Part shown: positions 37,701-51,100 of the stretch, piece by piece
Layout of the letters: the number at the start of each line of letters is the position of its first letter
How positions within the stretch are numbered: position 1 is the first letter of the stretch
Assembly: GCA_013398055.1 (NCBI GenBank)
Contig: VZRS01000309.1
Coordinates: forward strand, 53,013 to 117,012
Reading direction: 5' to 3'
Source of the DNA: Ifrita kowaldi
Lineage: Eukaryota; Chordata; Aves; Passeriformes; Cinclosomatidae
DNA length: 64,000 bases
The notes under the pieces: model-generated
The model's input: only the letters and a program-made list of their open reading frames with translations
What the model was told of the DNA's origin: nothing
Database searches by the model: none
Position numbers and translations under genes: made by a program

Positions 37701-40700
37701 TCCTCTGTGCATAAGAGATGTAAAATATGACACAAGGTTTGCAACAGATCCCATTTCATTTTTCAAATACCGCACACAGACTCTGTGTGACAAATAAGAA
37801 AGCATGAGTCATCCATCACATGAACTACATTAACATTTACTGTCATTTTTCCACAGAAGGGGAGGTTGAAAGTCAGCTCTGTAACAGGTTTTTTTCCAAG
37901 TAGAAGCCACAATATTTCCAGGTATTGGCGGCTCTATCTTTCCTCTGTGGAATATTTGGAATTTCACAGAGCTTTCCCACAGTTTTTCAGTAGTATAAGA
38001 TGTATCTGATTCTTTGTGTAACAAGCATAGTTTTGAAAGATCCCCCTTTGTTTTGAAGCAACAGAGCAAAATTAACAATCAAAAGAATATATGACAAAAC
38101 ACTCAGTCTCAGATAAATTACTTACTTTCCATATATTCTAAATAAAGTATAACTGCTTTTGTTATTTTCTTCTCACAGTACACAAATTAACATTTCAGGC
38201 ACGGGACTACCAGAAGTTTATCAGTTGTTGCAACACCTTCCTCAAGCAGTGAATCTTTCGATTCTGTTTAAACTCATAATTCTTCATGTGCCTTTGATTT
38301 CATGTAAGACTGGAATAGCGCTGCCACTGTGAAAATAAACTCTATTTTGCTCAGCTCTGTTGGCTAATGACATATTAACATGTCTGATTAAGTGAGGACA
38401 TGGATATCTCAGGAGACAATTTTATAAATCAGCTATTATGACACAATTACAGATGTAAGGCTGTTTGTACACTAGATCATTACAGATAATTGAGACCACA
38501 AGAAATACTCAAGGATCAATACTGAACTCAAGCTGAATAATGAGCAAATCACATACAGCTTGCAATTAATTTAGCTTTTCAAAAGATCTCTTCAGGCAAC
38601 TTATTTTCCACCAAGGTGCTGAGAATGAAAACAGCTTATTATATTTTTTTGCCAATTACCCCAGACAAAAATGAGTCTGGCAAAAGACTAAATTGGTATT
38701 ACCCATTGCTCTCCAGAAGCATTGTGACAAACAACTGCCCAGTTTGCTTTGCATGTATCTGTAAGTATTAATGACAGTTCTTCAAGGTTGGTTTACTGGC
38801 GGTGATTAAAACCACATGTAATTGAATTAGATGAGATAATGATTCATCGTAGTCCATAGTCACATGCAAGGACAACTATGAAAATTGAATCTAAGTTAAA
38901 AACATGTTATAGAAAAAAATATCAAAAGTAGTAGAAATGGAAGAAAAATAAAAATTAGAGGAATAAAAAGCTGTGTTTAAACATTTTCTTGTTGATTCAC
39001 TAAAATAATATTTCATATGTTTAATATTTTGCCTTATACAAAACTCACACTGCAACAGAATTGTATATATAACTATCACTCACTATAACATAATACATGT
39101 ACAAAGAAAAAAAAATAAGATCAGGTCAAGTATTTCAAAGTAAATCTCCCAAAATAATTTGAAGGTAATTCTAATCTCCACTAAAAACTCTGCAACTCTG
39201 TGAATCTTCACTTAACAGAGATTCTAAATTTACGTTGCGTTAAAAAAGAGCAAAATGTAGCACTGAGCATCATGATCTGCTATATACTGATTTGTGTATC
39301 ATGCACAAAACCTTCCAGTAAAAAACCAGCAATGTGAGAAACTTTCAAAAGTGGCTTCAGCTTGTCTTATATTTGGTTTGTGTTGATTAATTCAACAGCC
39401 ACAGAGACGAGGTAATTATTCAGGTCATCAGTCCCACAAGAAGTGGTGTTTATGTGCTACAGAAATCCATCAAGCACATAAGCCCCGATATTATCTGCAG
39501 AAAATAATTTAGGCTGACCTTTTAAAGAAAGGGCTGCAACAGCTTAGTCACACGCACATTTCTATTGAGAAAGTGACAAAAAAAAGAACTGGAAATTTAA
39601 ATAAATTTTGTCCGACTGTTGCTTGGTCAAAACCCCACATGCCTGGAGTGGATAAGGGGGGAGAGGCTAATTTTGCCAGGGAAAGTGATCAGGGAAACAC
39701 AAAAGGGTATCCAAGCAGGGATGGAGGATCAGCATGCGAAACTCTGCCTGCTCTGCAGAGGAACAGAGTAGCCCAAAGCCCAATCCTGTATTCAAGATCA
39801 AGCTCAAATAGCACTGCCCCTGCCAGTGCCTCAATACTGAAGGCACAAAATTGCCACCTTTGCTTTGCAGCATTATGAGCATTTAGAGATCCACTTCCCA
39901 GTATGGACTGTGCTCCACCACAAAAAAGCACAGGCCAGTCCACGGACCCATCACTTTTCCGCTCCAATTTTTGGGATATGTTCAACTTCACATATTTCAT
40001 AAACACCTCTTGAATCAGCCAGGTCACATGTCTTTAAGTGAAGGTATATGTATCATCTCTGCAGAAATCCTTACTTAATCTATTCTAATCCAAATCCCCA
40101 TGATCACCTCTAAAAATAGTCTCAGGAAAGTTCATTTTACTATGCCTGCAAAAGCTTGCATTACACAACGAAGACAACCCATGCCGCTTGTGTAATAAAG
40201 GAGACAACAGGAAAAGGTAACAAAAATAGTGGGACTTTCCTTATTTACTAACGTGTACATCATCTGAGTTGGTTTCAGCATCACTGGTGATGTAAGCAGC
40301 TGGCAGAAACCTCAGAAGTAACTGCTAAGGGACTTACAAGGCAAATAAATACATGCTGTGTAGTCAGAGATATTCCAGTGGGTGGGATGTATAAGAAATA
40401 TGTGGCAATTCTGAGAGATGCTTATGAGATATTAACCCTTCTCTATTTTCTTTTTTTAATATCAAGACACATAATAAAAGCAAATAATTCAATAGGAAAT
40501 CTAAACCCCATGAGCTGATGGGGACTTAAGGGTCGTATGCTGTTCCACGGGAGGCTGGAACATGTGCCCATCTCCTGCACTGCCCCACATATCCCAACAC
40601 CAGCCATCTAGTTGCCTTTTGGCACAGCTTTCGTGACCAAAGTCTAGGGGAGAGGACAACTGAAGAGATGTTCTTCAACCCATGGGAAGCCTGATGGGAG

Positions 40701-40902
40701 GAGAACTGGAGCATTACACCAAAAATAGTGATCCTTTTTCTCTCCTCGCTCCTGAGGGGAATTCTTGTCTTCCCATGAGGCAGAGTCCAGGTCAGACAAC
40801 ACCTGGGTGGTCAGGAGCCCTGCACCTCTTCCCGCACCCCAGGGATGCGCCGGGAGTCGTGGAGGGCGACTTCTCTCTCACACTTCTTTACCTGCTGCAT
40901 CT

Positions 40903-40942
40903 GCCACCACCTCTCACCCTACACGCCACCACCTCTCACCCC
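40903..40942. repeat. 22-bp period duplication
   Basis: GCCACCACCTCTCACCC occurs at 40903-40919 and again at 40925-40941, with period 22, inside a GC-rich patch of intron 1. Confidence 0.85.
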
Positions 40943-42132
40943 AAATCACGCAGTGTCCAAAGGCCTGGAGGGCTGATGAAGCACAGAAGACATTTTTGGA
41001 CTGTCCTGACCAGCAGCCAGTGGTGGCCGGCACCTCCTCTCCCCATCACCGGAGAAAAGGGCTGCTTTGACCCTGGCTGTCTCACATCCTCTTGTCAATC
41101 ATTTCCATGGCAGAAGTAGGTCAGAAGCAGAGGACACTCAGGATTACATCTCACAGTGGGAACAGCCCTGCAAAAAAAATATGAGCCAAGGGACTCTGTG
41201 CTGACTCAGTGGCAGGAGGCCTGGGCTGCATTGCCAGCTGTTTTCCTATGACTTATGCTGACACTTGATGCCACTTCTTGAAACAGCAGCAACTGGATCT
41301 ATGTTACCACATGAAAAATCTTTTACTGCTCTTTCCTCTCTGAACTTCAGCTGGAACTGAACGTGTGAACAAGAGCCAGCAGCAGCCACAACTAAGTTGG
41401 GCATATTTTAACATCATGATGCTTGAGCTAGGAAATTTAATGTGATTCCATTGACACATATTTTTAAAAAAAAACTGCTCAAGGTGTTAGCAGATACACA
41501 CATTCATGCTCAATATCAATTTTGTTAAAATACTATATTATTTTTCAGTGACAGCTGGTAGAGGATTAGGAATCTACTCATCAATCTGAAGTTTCAGCAG
41601 GAAGAAGAAGTTCCTTTGCTAGTCACAGGGGACTGATGTGCAATGAAGTTTATATGGAAAGAGAGGAAACTGGGATCACTTTCCCAAAGAGTGATATTTG
41701 ATGTATGCAATCAGTCCAAAATAAAGATTTGCAATGTATGCAAGATCTCTGGTCACAGCAGAACTAAACAAGGCATAATTTTAGAGAAGGACTAAGTAAG
41801 GAACCTTTAGTGAAATACTGCTTAATACAAATAAAATATCCTTAAAATTAACTGACAGGTCATCATTATACATAAGATAAAAGAAAGTTGTATCAGGATT
41901 CAGTAACTTGGCAAAACAGCCCAGAGATCAATTTTTCAGAAGGGGTTCTGTGTTCTGTCTATGAGGTGCCTGGCTGTAAAGAACAGAAAGTAGTGTGGGA
42001 AAATGGTAGGGGAAGCAACACAAATTTTATCAGGTTAAATTTCATGTTTTCATTTTATTTAGATTGTCACGTTGGGTACAACTAATAAGTAGTGGTGATC
42101 CCTGACAAATAACGCAGCCTTTACTAATCCTA

Positions 42133-42162
42133 GCTGTTTGTACTGCCCATAGTACAAACAGC
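42133..42162. repeat. perfect 12-bp inverted repeat (hairpin)
   Basis: GCTGTTTGTACT at 42133-42144 is followed by a six-base spacer and its exact reverse complement AGTACAAACAGC at 42151-42162. Outside it, TACTAA (42122-42127) and TTAGTA (42174-42179) form a second matching pair, and a self-complementary ACTGATCAGT lies between. The whole could be a decayed hairpin-type DNA transposon or a chance structure. Confidence 0.9.
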
Positions 42163-42334
42163 ACTGATCAGTGTTAGTACTGTCAAATGTTAGTGCTAAG
42201 TTTTCACAGTGTTGGCGGTAGTAACACATGATCCATAGCAGCCAAATTTACAGTCCTCTTTGCTATGCCTTTTTTGGAACCAGAGCTGAACACAGGATAT
42301 TCTGCTTTAAAAAAAGCAAGAGGTCTGGCTTCAG

Positions 42335-42544
42335 AAAAGAATGTAAATTATGTACTGTGAGGGTGGTGAGGCACTGGGACAGGCTGCCCACAGAAATTGT
42401 GGATGCCCTATCCCCAGCAGTGTTCAAGGCCACATTGGATGGAGCCCTGAGCAACCTGGCCTAGTGAGAGGTGTCCCTGCCCATGGCAGGGGGGTTGGAT
42501 CTTTAAGGCTCCTTCCAACCCAAACCATTCTATGATTCTATGTA
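42335..42544 (+). mobile_element. CR1 LINE 3' end
   Basis: It runs from about GTACTGTGAGGGTGGTGAGG through CACTGGGACAGGCTGCCCA, GTGTTCAAGGCCACATTGGA and CTTCCAACCCAAACC to the CR1 tail ATTCTATGATTCTATG. This is the forward orientation, with an intact 3' microsatellite tail. The element is 5'-truncated at about 200 bp. Confidence 0.95.
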
Positions 42545-44287
42545 CTGAACCTTAATGAGGGGATCCTGGTATAAACCCTGAGGGCATTTCTACCACAAAT
42601 CCCATGTCTTTACTTTAAGGTGCTTTGAACATTAGCAACCCAAACTGTTAACTGCAGAGGGCTGGGGAGGCAATGTGACAGGCTCCTGGCAGCATCACGA
42701 TCCTGCTACAGCAAATGGTGAGTGGATTTTAATTTCATTTCTTTTACTTTCACTGCCTTGATATGCAATGTTCACAAAGGCTTCCAATTCTGTGAACAAG
42801 GAAAATGTATTTCTGGATCCTTAAATGAACAGTACATTGTTGTGCTTTGCTTGGAACAGCTGTTTCCAGCTATCGATAGATTCAGAGCAGCAAAGTGTCG
42901 ACTGCTTCCTCCTGAGGTTAGCTGAGGCTGGGAGCCCCTGCTGCTTTGGCCATTTGCTGCACAAAGCTGCAGTGGGGTTGGGCATCACTGGAAGAAAGAG
43001 TGTTTGTAATAAAGTTCAAACTATACCTTTTGTGGGTATAATTATATGTAAAACATTTTGGAGAGTCTCTCCATTGCCAGAGTACTTCAAAATATGATGT
43101 TCAAATTGCAGACTTCCCATAAATTGTATCACTGAAGCATTTTGTTTATTCTGTTTTCAGAAAGACAAACCTCCTAAAAGGTAAAAAAATGGATAGTCAA
43201 AGGTGGATCATCTAACAGCATAACTAAACCTGGTGTGACCTCTATGCCATGCACTCTCTCAGCACATAAGACCTTTGGGAACTTTCAGAAATTAGTTTAG
43301 ATGTGAACTCCAAGTCCTGTGCCTGACAAACTCTACTGTTAACTTCTCTCCTGGTCTTTAAATATACCTTCACACACATTTAGGATGAAAAGGAGAGTTT
43401 GCAGCATTTTAAAAACGTTTTGTAAGGCATTCAGAAGCCGTGTGAAATGCATTTTGTGCACTGACATAACTCTGTCAAAAAGAGCTCCCTTTGGCTTTAA
43501 AGCATGTGATTCAACTCCTCTCTGTGTTTAATAGATGCATTTTCCTTTTTGTTATGTTCTGTCAGACACAGGCAGGCTGTAGTTGAGATCTGTTGCAAGA
43601 GGCTTAATAGAGTGTTTGAAGGCACAGGTTTTTTCAGGAGACCTCTCCAAAAGTAGTGACTCACGAAATCTTCGTAAAGATAAATTTCAATTTGACACTG
43701 GGCAAAAGATGAATGTACAACCTTCTACGCTGTCAGAATCTATCACTGTATCTAATCCGTCTCTTCTGTAAAGAACTTTTTAAAGCCCCCAGATTATTTT
43801 CACTGTGAAATTCTCTGAAATGACCAGTGATGAGCTTGCAAGCACCCTCTTGTGGCAGTAAGCTATTGTAGTTTTGTTTAGGAAAGGCTTTCCCAAGAAG
43901 TTTCCCAAATTTTCCTCCAACTTCTGTAAATTCATTTTGCTTCTGTTCTTCTGAGCCTTCTGGTTGTGAAACTGCACCAGACTCAAACCTTGAAAAGAAA
44001 GAGCCCAGAAAGAGGTCTGACGGTCAGTGGCTAATCACTCAGGGAAAAAACCAAAACCAAAACCCCAGCCAACTAAAAAACCCAACAAACAAACAAACAA
44101 AAACCCTGAACCAAAAAACCTAAGCTCTCTTTCCTCAGGAGAAAATCATCTTGATGAAGTAAAATACCCATCAGGGTGAAATCTCTTCCTTGCAGAGGCC
44201 GTATACTCTCCAAGAAGAGCAACTATACACCCTTCTTGGGACAGCAGAGAGGGGAACTGACTGCACAATACACACAGCAATGCATAA

Positions 44288-44347
44288 TGGGGTGGAACTA
44301 AAAGAGCTTTAAACTTCCTTCCAACCCAACCCACTGTATGATTCTAC
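44288..44347 (+). mobile_element. short CR1 3' fragment
   Basis: GGGTGGAACTAAAAGAGC ... CTTCCTTCCAACCCAACCCA ... TGTATGATTCTAC is a diverged copy of the last ~60 bases of CR1, in the same orientation as the element at 42.5 kb. Confidence 0.75.
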
Positions 44348-45625
44348 AATACCACACACAAAAGTGCCAGCCTATTTCCTCACCCTTTGACCTAAAGACA
44401 CTCTAAGAGCCCTAGAAGCCCAGTCTCCGTATTAGACTGCCATTTGACAGTGAGTTTCATAATGGCATCACTGGATATGTAACTCCCTCGTATCTTCTTC
44501 CCAACCAATCCCATGTTCTGCCCCTTGAACCTCACTGCTTCCTTTTCTCTAGCACTTCTAATAATAACCCTTCCTCTTGATCTTGGATCTTCTAATAATA
44601 AGCTTATTGATCCTGAAATTGACCTGAATGGACCAGGAAAATGTGGTAAACTTTCTTCCCCAGTGAAAAAAAAAAGACAGGGAAAAGGACCAGCTGCCCT
44701 TGCACAGCAGAAGGGCACACGTGTCTCAGATGAGAGTATTAGTATTTCCTCTATAGGGTTCACCTTACATACTTCAGTCTAGATGTGCTATCACATAGCA
44801 ACAGTCAAAATCCCCTTTTCAAACAAGACGATAACATGGTAACAACAACCTTGCTGTTCATGGAAATGCAAGGTAAATACCAATGTTCAGAAAGAAATGT
44901 ATGTTGAAATATTACTGGTAGATATGGAAGGGATTCTCCACCCAGACCAGGTATTACTATTTTACTTCTGTCAAGCAAAGATCCTGCTGACAAGATTTCA
45001 TTATCTTCCCTCTTCAGTTTATCATCAGTTACTGCAAGTAACAATGGTTCTTTGGATGCCAAAGTGTTCAGGTTCTTGAAAGCCCTTATCATTATGCTTT
45101 CCACAATGAAAGAGCTTCCTTCATCTAGGATATGCTTCTGGTTTTACCTAAACTTGTTTTCCACTTATTTATGCCCCTTCTTGTCCTTTCCCTAGATCTA
45201 ACAAAGCAAAAGATTTTTTTGATGCATAAATATGAGAACATGTCTCCTGCTTTTTATTAGAAAACAATTTTTTTAAGCAATAGATGCATCTGTGGTGAAT
45301 TGATGGGAGGTCTCTGTTTTTCACTCAGAGACCTAAAGTGGATTTTGGTATGTGTGGATTAGTGTCAACTCTTGTGATCCTAAAAGGTTGCAATCCTGTA
45401 ATCCTGCAGATCTATGGAATACAGCTGCTGTGGAATGTCACAGATGACCATGCTGGAGGCAAAAAAAATGTATTTTTATAGGTATTACTCCTAGGATTCA
45501 GGCTTGTGAAACTTGGAGGAAAACACCACAGTTCCTGACTTCATAAGAAGTTTTTCACTCTTTCCCACCTACGTATGGCTTATTACTAGTGCTCCACAAA
45601 TTGCGCTGAAAAGTGAGTCTCCATT

Positions 45626-45677
45626 AAATAAAAAACGAAAAAAAAGAAAAAAAAAGAGAAGAAAAAAGGGAAAAGAG
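45626..45677. repeat. A-rich low-complexity tract
   Basis: A run of A with scattered G residues is followed by a short T run at 45692-45700. No element is associated with it. Confidence 0.8.
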
Positions 45678-47606
45678 GCACTAATAACTATTTTTTTTTA
45701 ACACAATCTTGATAAATTCACAGTTTTTGAATCCTGGAGATTTTCAGTTCTGGGTGAAAACACTACCTTCAAACAAAATATCCAATTTTCCAGAAATGCA
45801 CGGTTCACAAGCACTATAAATTTTATTCTCGTTGTTTTCATCTTTTATAGCTGTTAGAAGCACTGGTGACTGATCACATTTTAAATTACAGCAGAACATA
45901 TGATCTGTGTTTCATATGTAAATGTGCTTTGGTCAAGGGCAAGCAGGGTTGTGCTCTCATGACTTACACCTACAGTGATGGCTCTGTAGTGTTCATGGAT
46001 GGTTAGAGAGCAAGACCTCCTACTATAAAACCCATCAACCTACAATTCTGTCTGTTTAAGTAATAAAGTAACTGATAGGCTGCACACAGCCACTGCAGAG
46101 GAAATCCAGCATGCCTCAGGCTTCTCACTAAGGAATGGCTCCTTCCTGAAGGTTTAGCATCACCCTGTGAAAAATGCACCTATTTTAACAAAAGGCAGAA
46201 TTACAGTTTTGAAAGATCAGGGACTAGCACTTGGCTAAACCAACACTGCTGCTGCTGGCTTGGAAGTCCTAGTGAATAGCCTCACATTAATTTAGCGCTG
46301 TATTTAGGGAACAGGCACCTCCACCACATAATCTGAAAGAGGCTCAGCCTGGGGTTTTTTATTTGAGAAAACACACGCTGTGACAAAGAGTCAATCTGTC
46401 CAGAGGGACTTTTTTTCCTCTAGTAACTCACTGGTTTTTTACATCCAGCTTTTAAAAAATCATGAATAATGTGGTTCTAAAGCAGGCTTGGGCTTTGTTG
46501 TTGGTTTTTCGTTTTTTTCTTAAGTGTGCCTTCCCATTTTAAATTTCTCTTTTATTATCTCAGTTGGCTAGATAAGGATTCACTGTAGCTGTAACAGGCA
46601 TGTGAGAAGACAGTTTGAGAAAGGTAAAAATCCTGTTTGGTATACCCTGGTGGGACACAGTAACATCGCCATCTTATCTGTCTCAAGTTAACTACAATAC
46701 CACAACTTGAGTTTAATAAGCAAATACTGCAGGTCATTGCCTGGTGGCAAGAGCAGAGTGAGTCTTTCCTCTTCCACAGAACCTGTGGCCACTCTGTTTA
46801 TCTCAGCTGAGCATCTAGCTGCATGCAATAAAAGGCAGGAAGGCAACTTCTGCCTCTCTGCTTGGATCTAAAAACCTAATCTTCTAATGAATACATCCCA
46901 TTCACCTAAGTAATAAAGAAACACAGGGAGCAATTGAACATTAACATACTATTAAATCTGAAGAAGGTAGAATTAAATATCTGGGGAAAAGAGAGGGAGA
47001 AGCAATTTCACATTTATATTCAAATAGCTGGAATTTCTAGAGATCACTTGCCTTTGTTAAAACAGCTAAATCATTAATACAACATATACACTTTATAAAA
47101 CAGTTTCAGTTAAACAATCCAGAAACAGTTCTCCTACTTCATAAAACTGGAGAATATTTGGATAAACTGTAAAACAGCTATTATTATGACAGGAGTCCAG
47201 GAATTCATATAAGCTGTCTGCTTTTTAATTTAGGGACCTATACCTATGGGAGGAATGGTAGACATTTAGAGCACAGCTTTCTCAACAAAAGAACAGCTTT
47301 TGCTGAAAAGAAGCACTCTAAAAAATGCCCAGCATGTATCAAACACATCTGATGGAGGTTTCTCAGAGCTGTTTGCAGCGAGCTAGACACATCTCTCTGT
47401 GCCACAGCAGCTGAATTACAAGAGTCTTTGGGTATGTCAAGGCATTGCTTGACTGCAGGATGGCATTTTTTTTGATAGCAGCTCACTAATGAGAGCAGTA
47501 TCTGAACACACTATGGGGCCTTTGAATGATGCTGCAGGCCCCTGGAGGAAAAAAAAGATAGCTGCCTTATAGGAAATTTTCAATATACAGGTGGAAACTA
47601 AAACTA

Positions 47607-48114
47607 AGAATAACACATAATATGCTAGTTGGAAAGGACCCATCAAGATCATTGAATCCAGCTCCTGGCCTTGCACAGCACCATCCCCAAGACATCACAC
47701 CATGTGCCTGAGAGTATTGTCCAAATGCTTTTTGAACTCTGTCAGGCTTGGTGCTGTGACCACTTCCCTGGGGAGCTGTTCCAGTGCCCAAACACCCTCT
47801 GGGTGAAGAACCTTATTCTAATATCCAGCCTAACCCTCTCCTGACACAACTTCAGGCCATTCTCTTGGGTTCTGTCACTGGTCACCACAGAGAAGAGATC
47901 AGTGCCTGCCCCTTCTCTTCCCCTCACAAGGAAATTGTAACTGCAATGAGGTCTCCCCTCAGTCTCCTCCAGGCTGAACAGACCAAGTGACCTCAGCCAC
48001 TCCTCATGCAGCTTCCCCTCCAGACCCTTCACCATCCTCATGGCTCTCCCCTGGATGCTCTCTAACATCTTAATGTCTTTCTTGTATTGTGGCACCCAAA
48101 ACAGCACACAGGAC
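47607..48114 (-). mobile_element. CR1 LINE 3' region with remnant of the RT-ORF end
   Basis: In plus orientation it begins with a decayed tail (ATAACACATAATATGCTAG), then GTTGGAAAGGACCCATCAAG, GAGAGTATTGTCCAAATGC, CTCTTGGGTTCTGTCACTGG and GAGGTCTCCCCTCAGTCTCC, ending near ACCCAAAACAGCACACAGGA. Read on minus, the 5' part still resembles the end of the CR1 reverse-transcriptase frame (VLFWVPQYKKDIKMLESIQ, then EEWLRSLGLFSLEETE), but the frame then breaks into noncoding sequence. It is a 5'-truncated, inactive copy. Confidence 0.95.
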
Positions 48115-51100
48115 ACGGAGCCTGTATCCTATTGCATTCCTTGTTGGCCAGACATCACAGCAATTATTGGACTAGCACTTTCATGCAACTAAGCATTTAC
48201 CTGCAGACATTTTATTCATGTTTTGAAAAAATTTGGGGATAGTGAATGGGCCTGCACATCCATCAGCAGTGTGTGTTGCTCCCCAGGATTTTCTGTTACA
48301 GGAGGCCTCCCATCTGCTCAGTACTGCATTAGGCCACACAGGCTGTCGTGGCTGACCTGATGCTGTTAGGGAGCTCCATCTAAGCAAACAGGCTGGCAAG
48401 CTCAGGAAACTGCAAATGTGTTTCTACTAAGGGCAAAAACAAAAGCACACCAAAAACTGCAAAGATTTCTATATGGTAAAAGAAAACCTTTAGTAGAAAC
48501 GGGGCTTGGTTGGTTAGAGAGACTTGTCCATTGAAACAGTAGAAAGGTGACTTGTAAACACAATTTTCTTCATTTTTGTGATGCCCAGCTCCAAAGCAAT
48601 GGAATTTTCTAAGGGAAGAAACGCATTTGCTTTGAAGCAATACTGCAAAGAGATTCCATTAATATTTCTGCAATTTTTGTATTTCATGGTGATGAAGAGC
48701 ATGATAGAGAAGGAAACTCTTCAAGCATTAGATAAGCACGGAGTGGTTAGCAGTAAATAGGAATAATGAGAATAAAAAGCTGGGATGAAGAGGGATTTCT
48801 GTATTTAAAAGGAAGATAATAAATGCTGGTTTAAATATTCTACTATAAATTTTGTATTTTGTTACCAGCAATGTATGACTTAACGTAAATTTTCAGCTGG
48901 GCAACATAATTGCATACATTGCACTGAACAAAACCCACTGTGTTTCTACTCCATACAGAATAACAACATTTTTTCTAACATTAGTCCTTGTCCATTTAGC
49001 AGTCACTCACAGGCCACACTCAAGAACAAATCAAGCAGTTTTAGAGGAGATGGAGGCAAACCCAGAAGATTGGCTTTTCTAGATTTGATTGATGATTAAA
49101 TGTGTTCAGCAACAATTAAGATGCTAAATGGTAAATATTTTGCCCACTTTTTTTTTTGGCACTTCTTTCCATTTCATCACAACTGAGTATGTGGAGCACT
49201 AGCTGTTCTCCTTCAGCAGCAGACCTTTAAGGAGCATCCTTAAATCCGTCTATGCATGGTCTGAGGACAGTAAATCTCAGCAGCATTAAACCTCCCAGCT
49301 CCACGCAGAGCTGCCCATGGAGCCTCAGCTTGCCAGCCTGTTCGCCTAGACAGAGCCCTCTGCTAGAGCAGCTCAGCCATGGGAACTTGTGGGGCATATC
49401 AGCAGCACAACCCTCTGCCAAATCTCACTCTTCTCTTGCCCTGGGCACGGATACAGGGCTCAGCAGCAACAAACACTGTCCTTCATTACCACCAAATCTA
49501 TAAAGGTGCAGTTACCTCAGCCATAACCTCTAGAAGCAGATGCACTGAGAGTTACACCTTCTGTTCTGCATTTTTAAAATTCCTCTAATACTCATTTTAT
49601 CATCCAGTGCTAAATGTCTCATTTCCTAGGTCTGACTCCCACCTTGTTCTTTGGCTAAAGAAATGTACAAATAATACTTTCAGTTCTGAAAAGGTAAGAG
49701 GTGATATTCTAACTGTGCAGACTTCAAAGCCTCTGAGCCCTTTTTTCCACAGAGAACATTCCACTTGCTACAGAAGCCTACCAGACCCTGCCCTGCTCTA
49801 CCAAATGAGAGCCAAAACCCCTTCCATGCCTCAGTAGAAGATAGAGGTCAGCTGAAATTGCATCAGCTGCGCAAAGGCAATGACTCATGCAGGAGCAGTA
49901 AACTGAAGGATGTGTACCTTAATGACTTCAAAGACTCTTTTACAGGTTATGATCCTTTCTATTTTTGATTCAGGAGTGTCATGTCTCCCATCCACCCTTA
50001 AAAAGTGTGTTCTAACCTATCCTACTCAGCTGGGTATTAGAAAGCATGGGGAGGAAATATCAAGGTCTTGCCTCTACTGGAAGACTAACAACTCATAATT
50101 TCCTTCTCTTTTAAATTCGTGTACAAGGGAAACAACTTGTACATCCAGACATGAAAATTGTTGATTTAACAGCATTTTACCTTCTGTATATCTTAATTCA
50201 TATCACATTTTTATGGCATGAATAACCTCATCAATATATGCCTTTCTGCATCATATATCTCTGGCCTAAATGTTTGCTTAAGGAGAAAAACCTCATGTTA
50301 ACTTAGACTTAAGATCTTTTCAGAGAAGGTATAATCAATTTTCTAAGTAATTCCTGGTTTCCCCTATCACTACTGCTAAAGTTTTCATCACTCTTTAAAA
50401 ATGCCTTGATCAGGAGGTAGGCTGTGAAGTTGTCAGTTTCCACTGGCTTTTACTTTTAGTTCAATAGGAATTAAAGTCACTTAGGTTTGTGTAGAAAAGC
50501 TGCAGTGTAGTAAAAGCTACAGGAAGGTTTGTTAAGATCTTCCTTTACTCACATCAACGAGAAAGGCAAATCTTTACAGAAAAAAAAAGAAATAAAATAA
50601 GATTAAATATGGACACATTCCAATTAACAATTCATCTTCCTCATGATTTCAGAAGATACTGTTTGGGTTTTGTTTTCTTTTCTCTTCTTTGAGGAGTGGA
50701 AGCTGACATGCTTAGAGGCTTTACAGTTACTAACCAAACGCTGCAATTTCTCATCCCAGATTTTCTGAGAACTCTATAGCTCTATTAGCTAAAGAGACCA
50801 CAGAATAGCAGTGAAAGAATGGTAAAACTTACCTTTTTCTCCCTCAGTATTCAGGCACCTAGACGCAGTAGCAGAACATTTTCAAATGTTTTTCTCAGTG
50901 TTTGGAGTTATTTTTCTATTTCTCTGATACAAAATGAGAGAATGATATTGAGTAATATGGAAATCTTTATAGGAGCAGATCTGGTGTTTTCATTTCTACC
51001 TGAAAATTATGGGAAGGCTGTTTCATGCTACCTTCAGAGTCTGACTCCTTCAGTCTATGTCTGGAAAGAAACAAATAATATCACATATCCAAAATGAAGG

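Noticed and set aside
40682..41119. 145-codon open frame in a CpG-containing patch; considered as ANKRD33B exon 1
   Set aside because: It is on the wrong strand for ANKRD33B and no minus-strand frame here shows the acidic N-terminus or ankyrin repeat.
47742..48116. 124-codon frame similar to reverse transcriptase end
   Set aside because: Only the 5' part resembles the CR1 RT end; the rest is CR1 3' UTR read through. It is a dead 5'-truncated LINE, not a gene.
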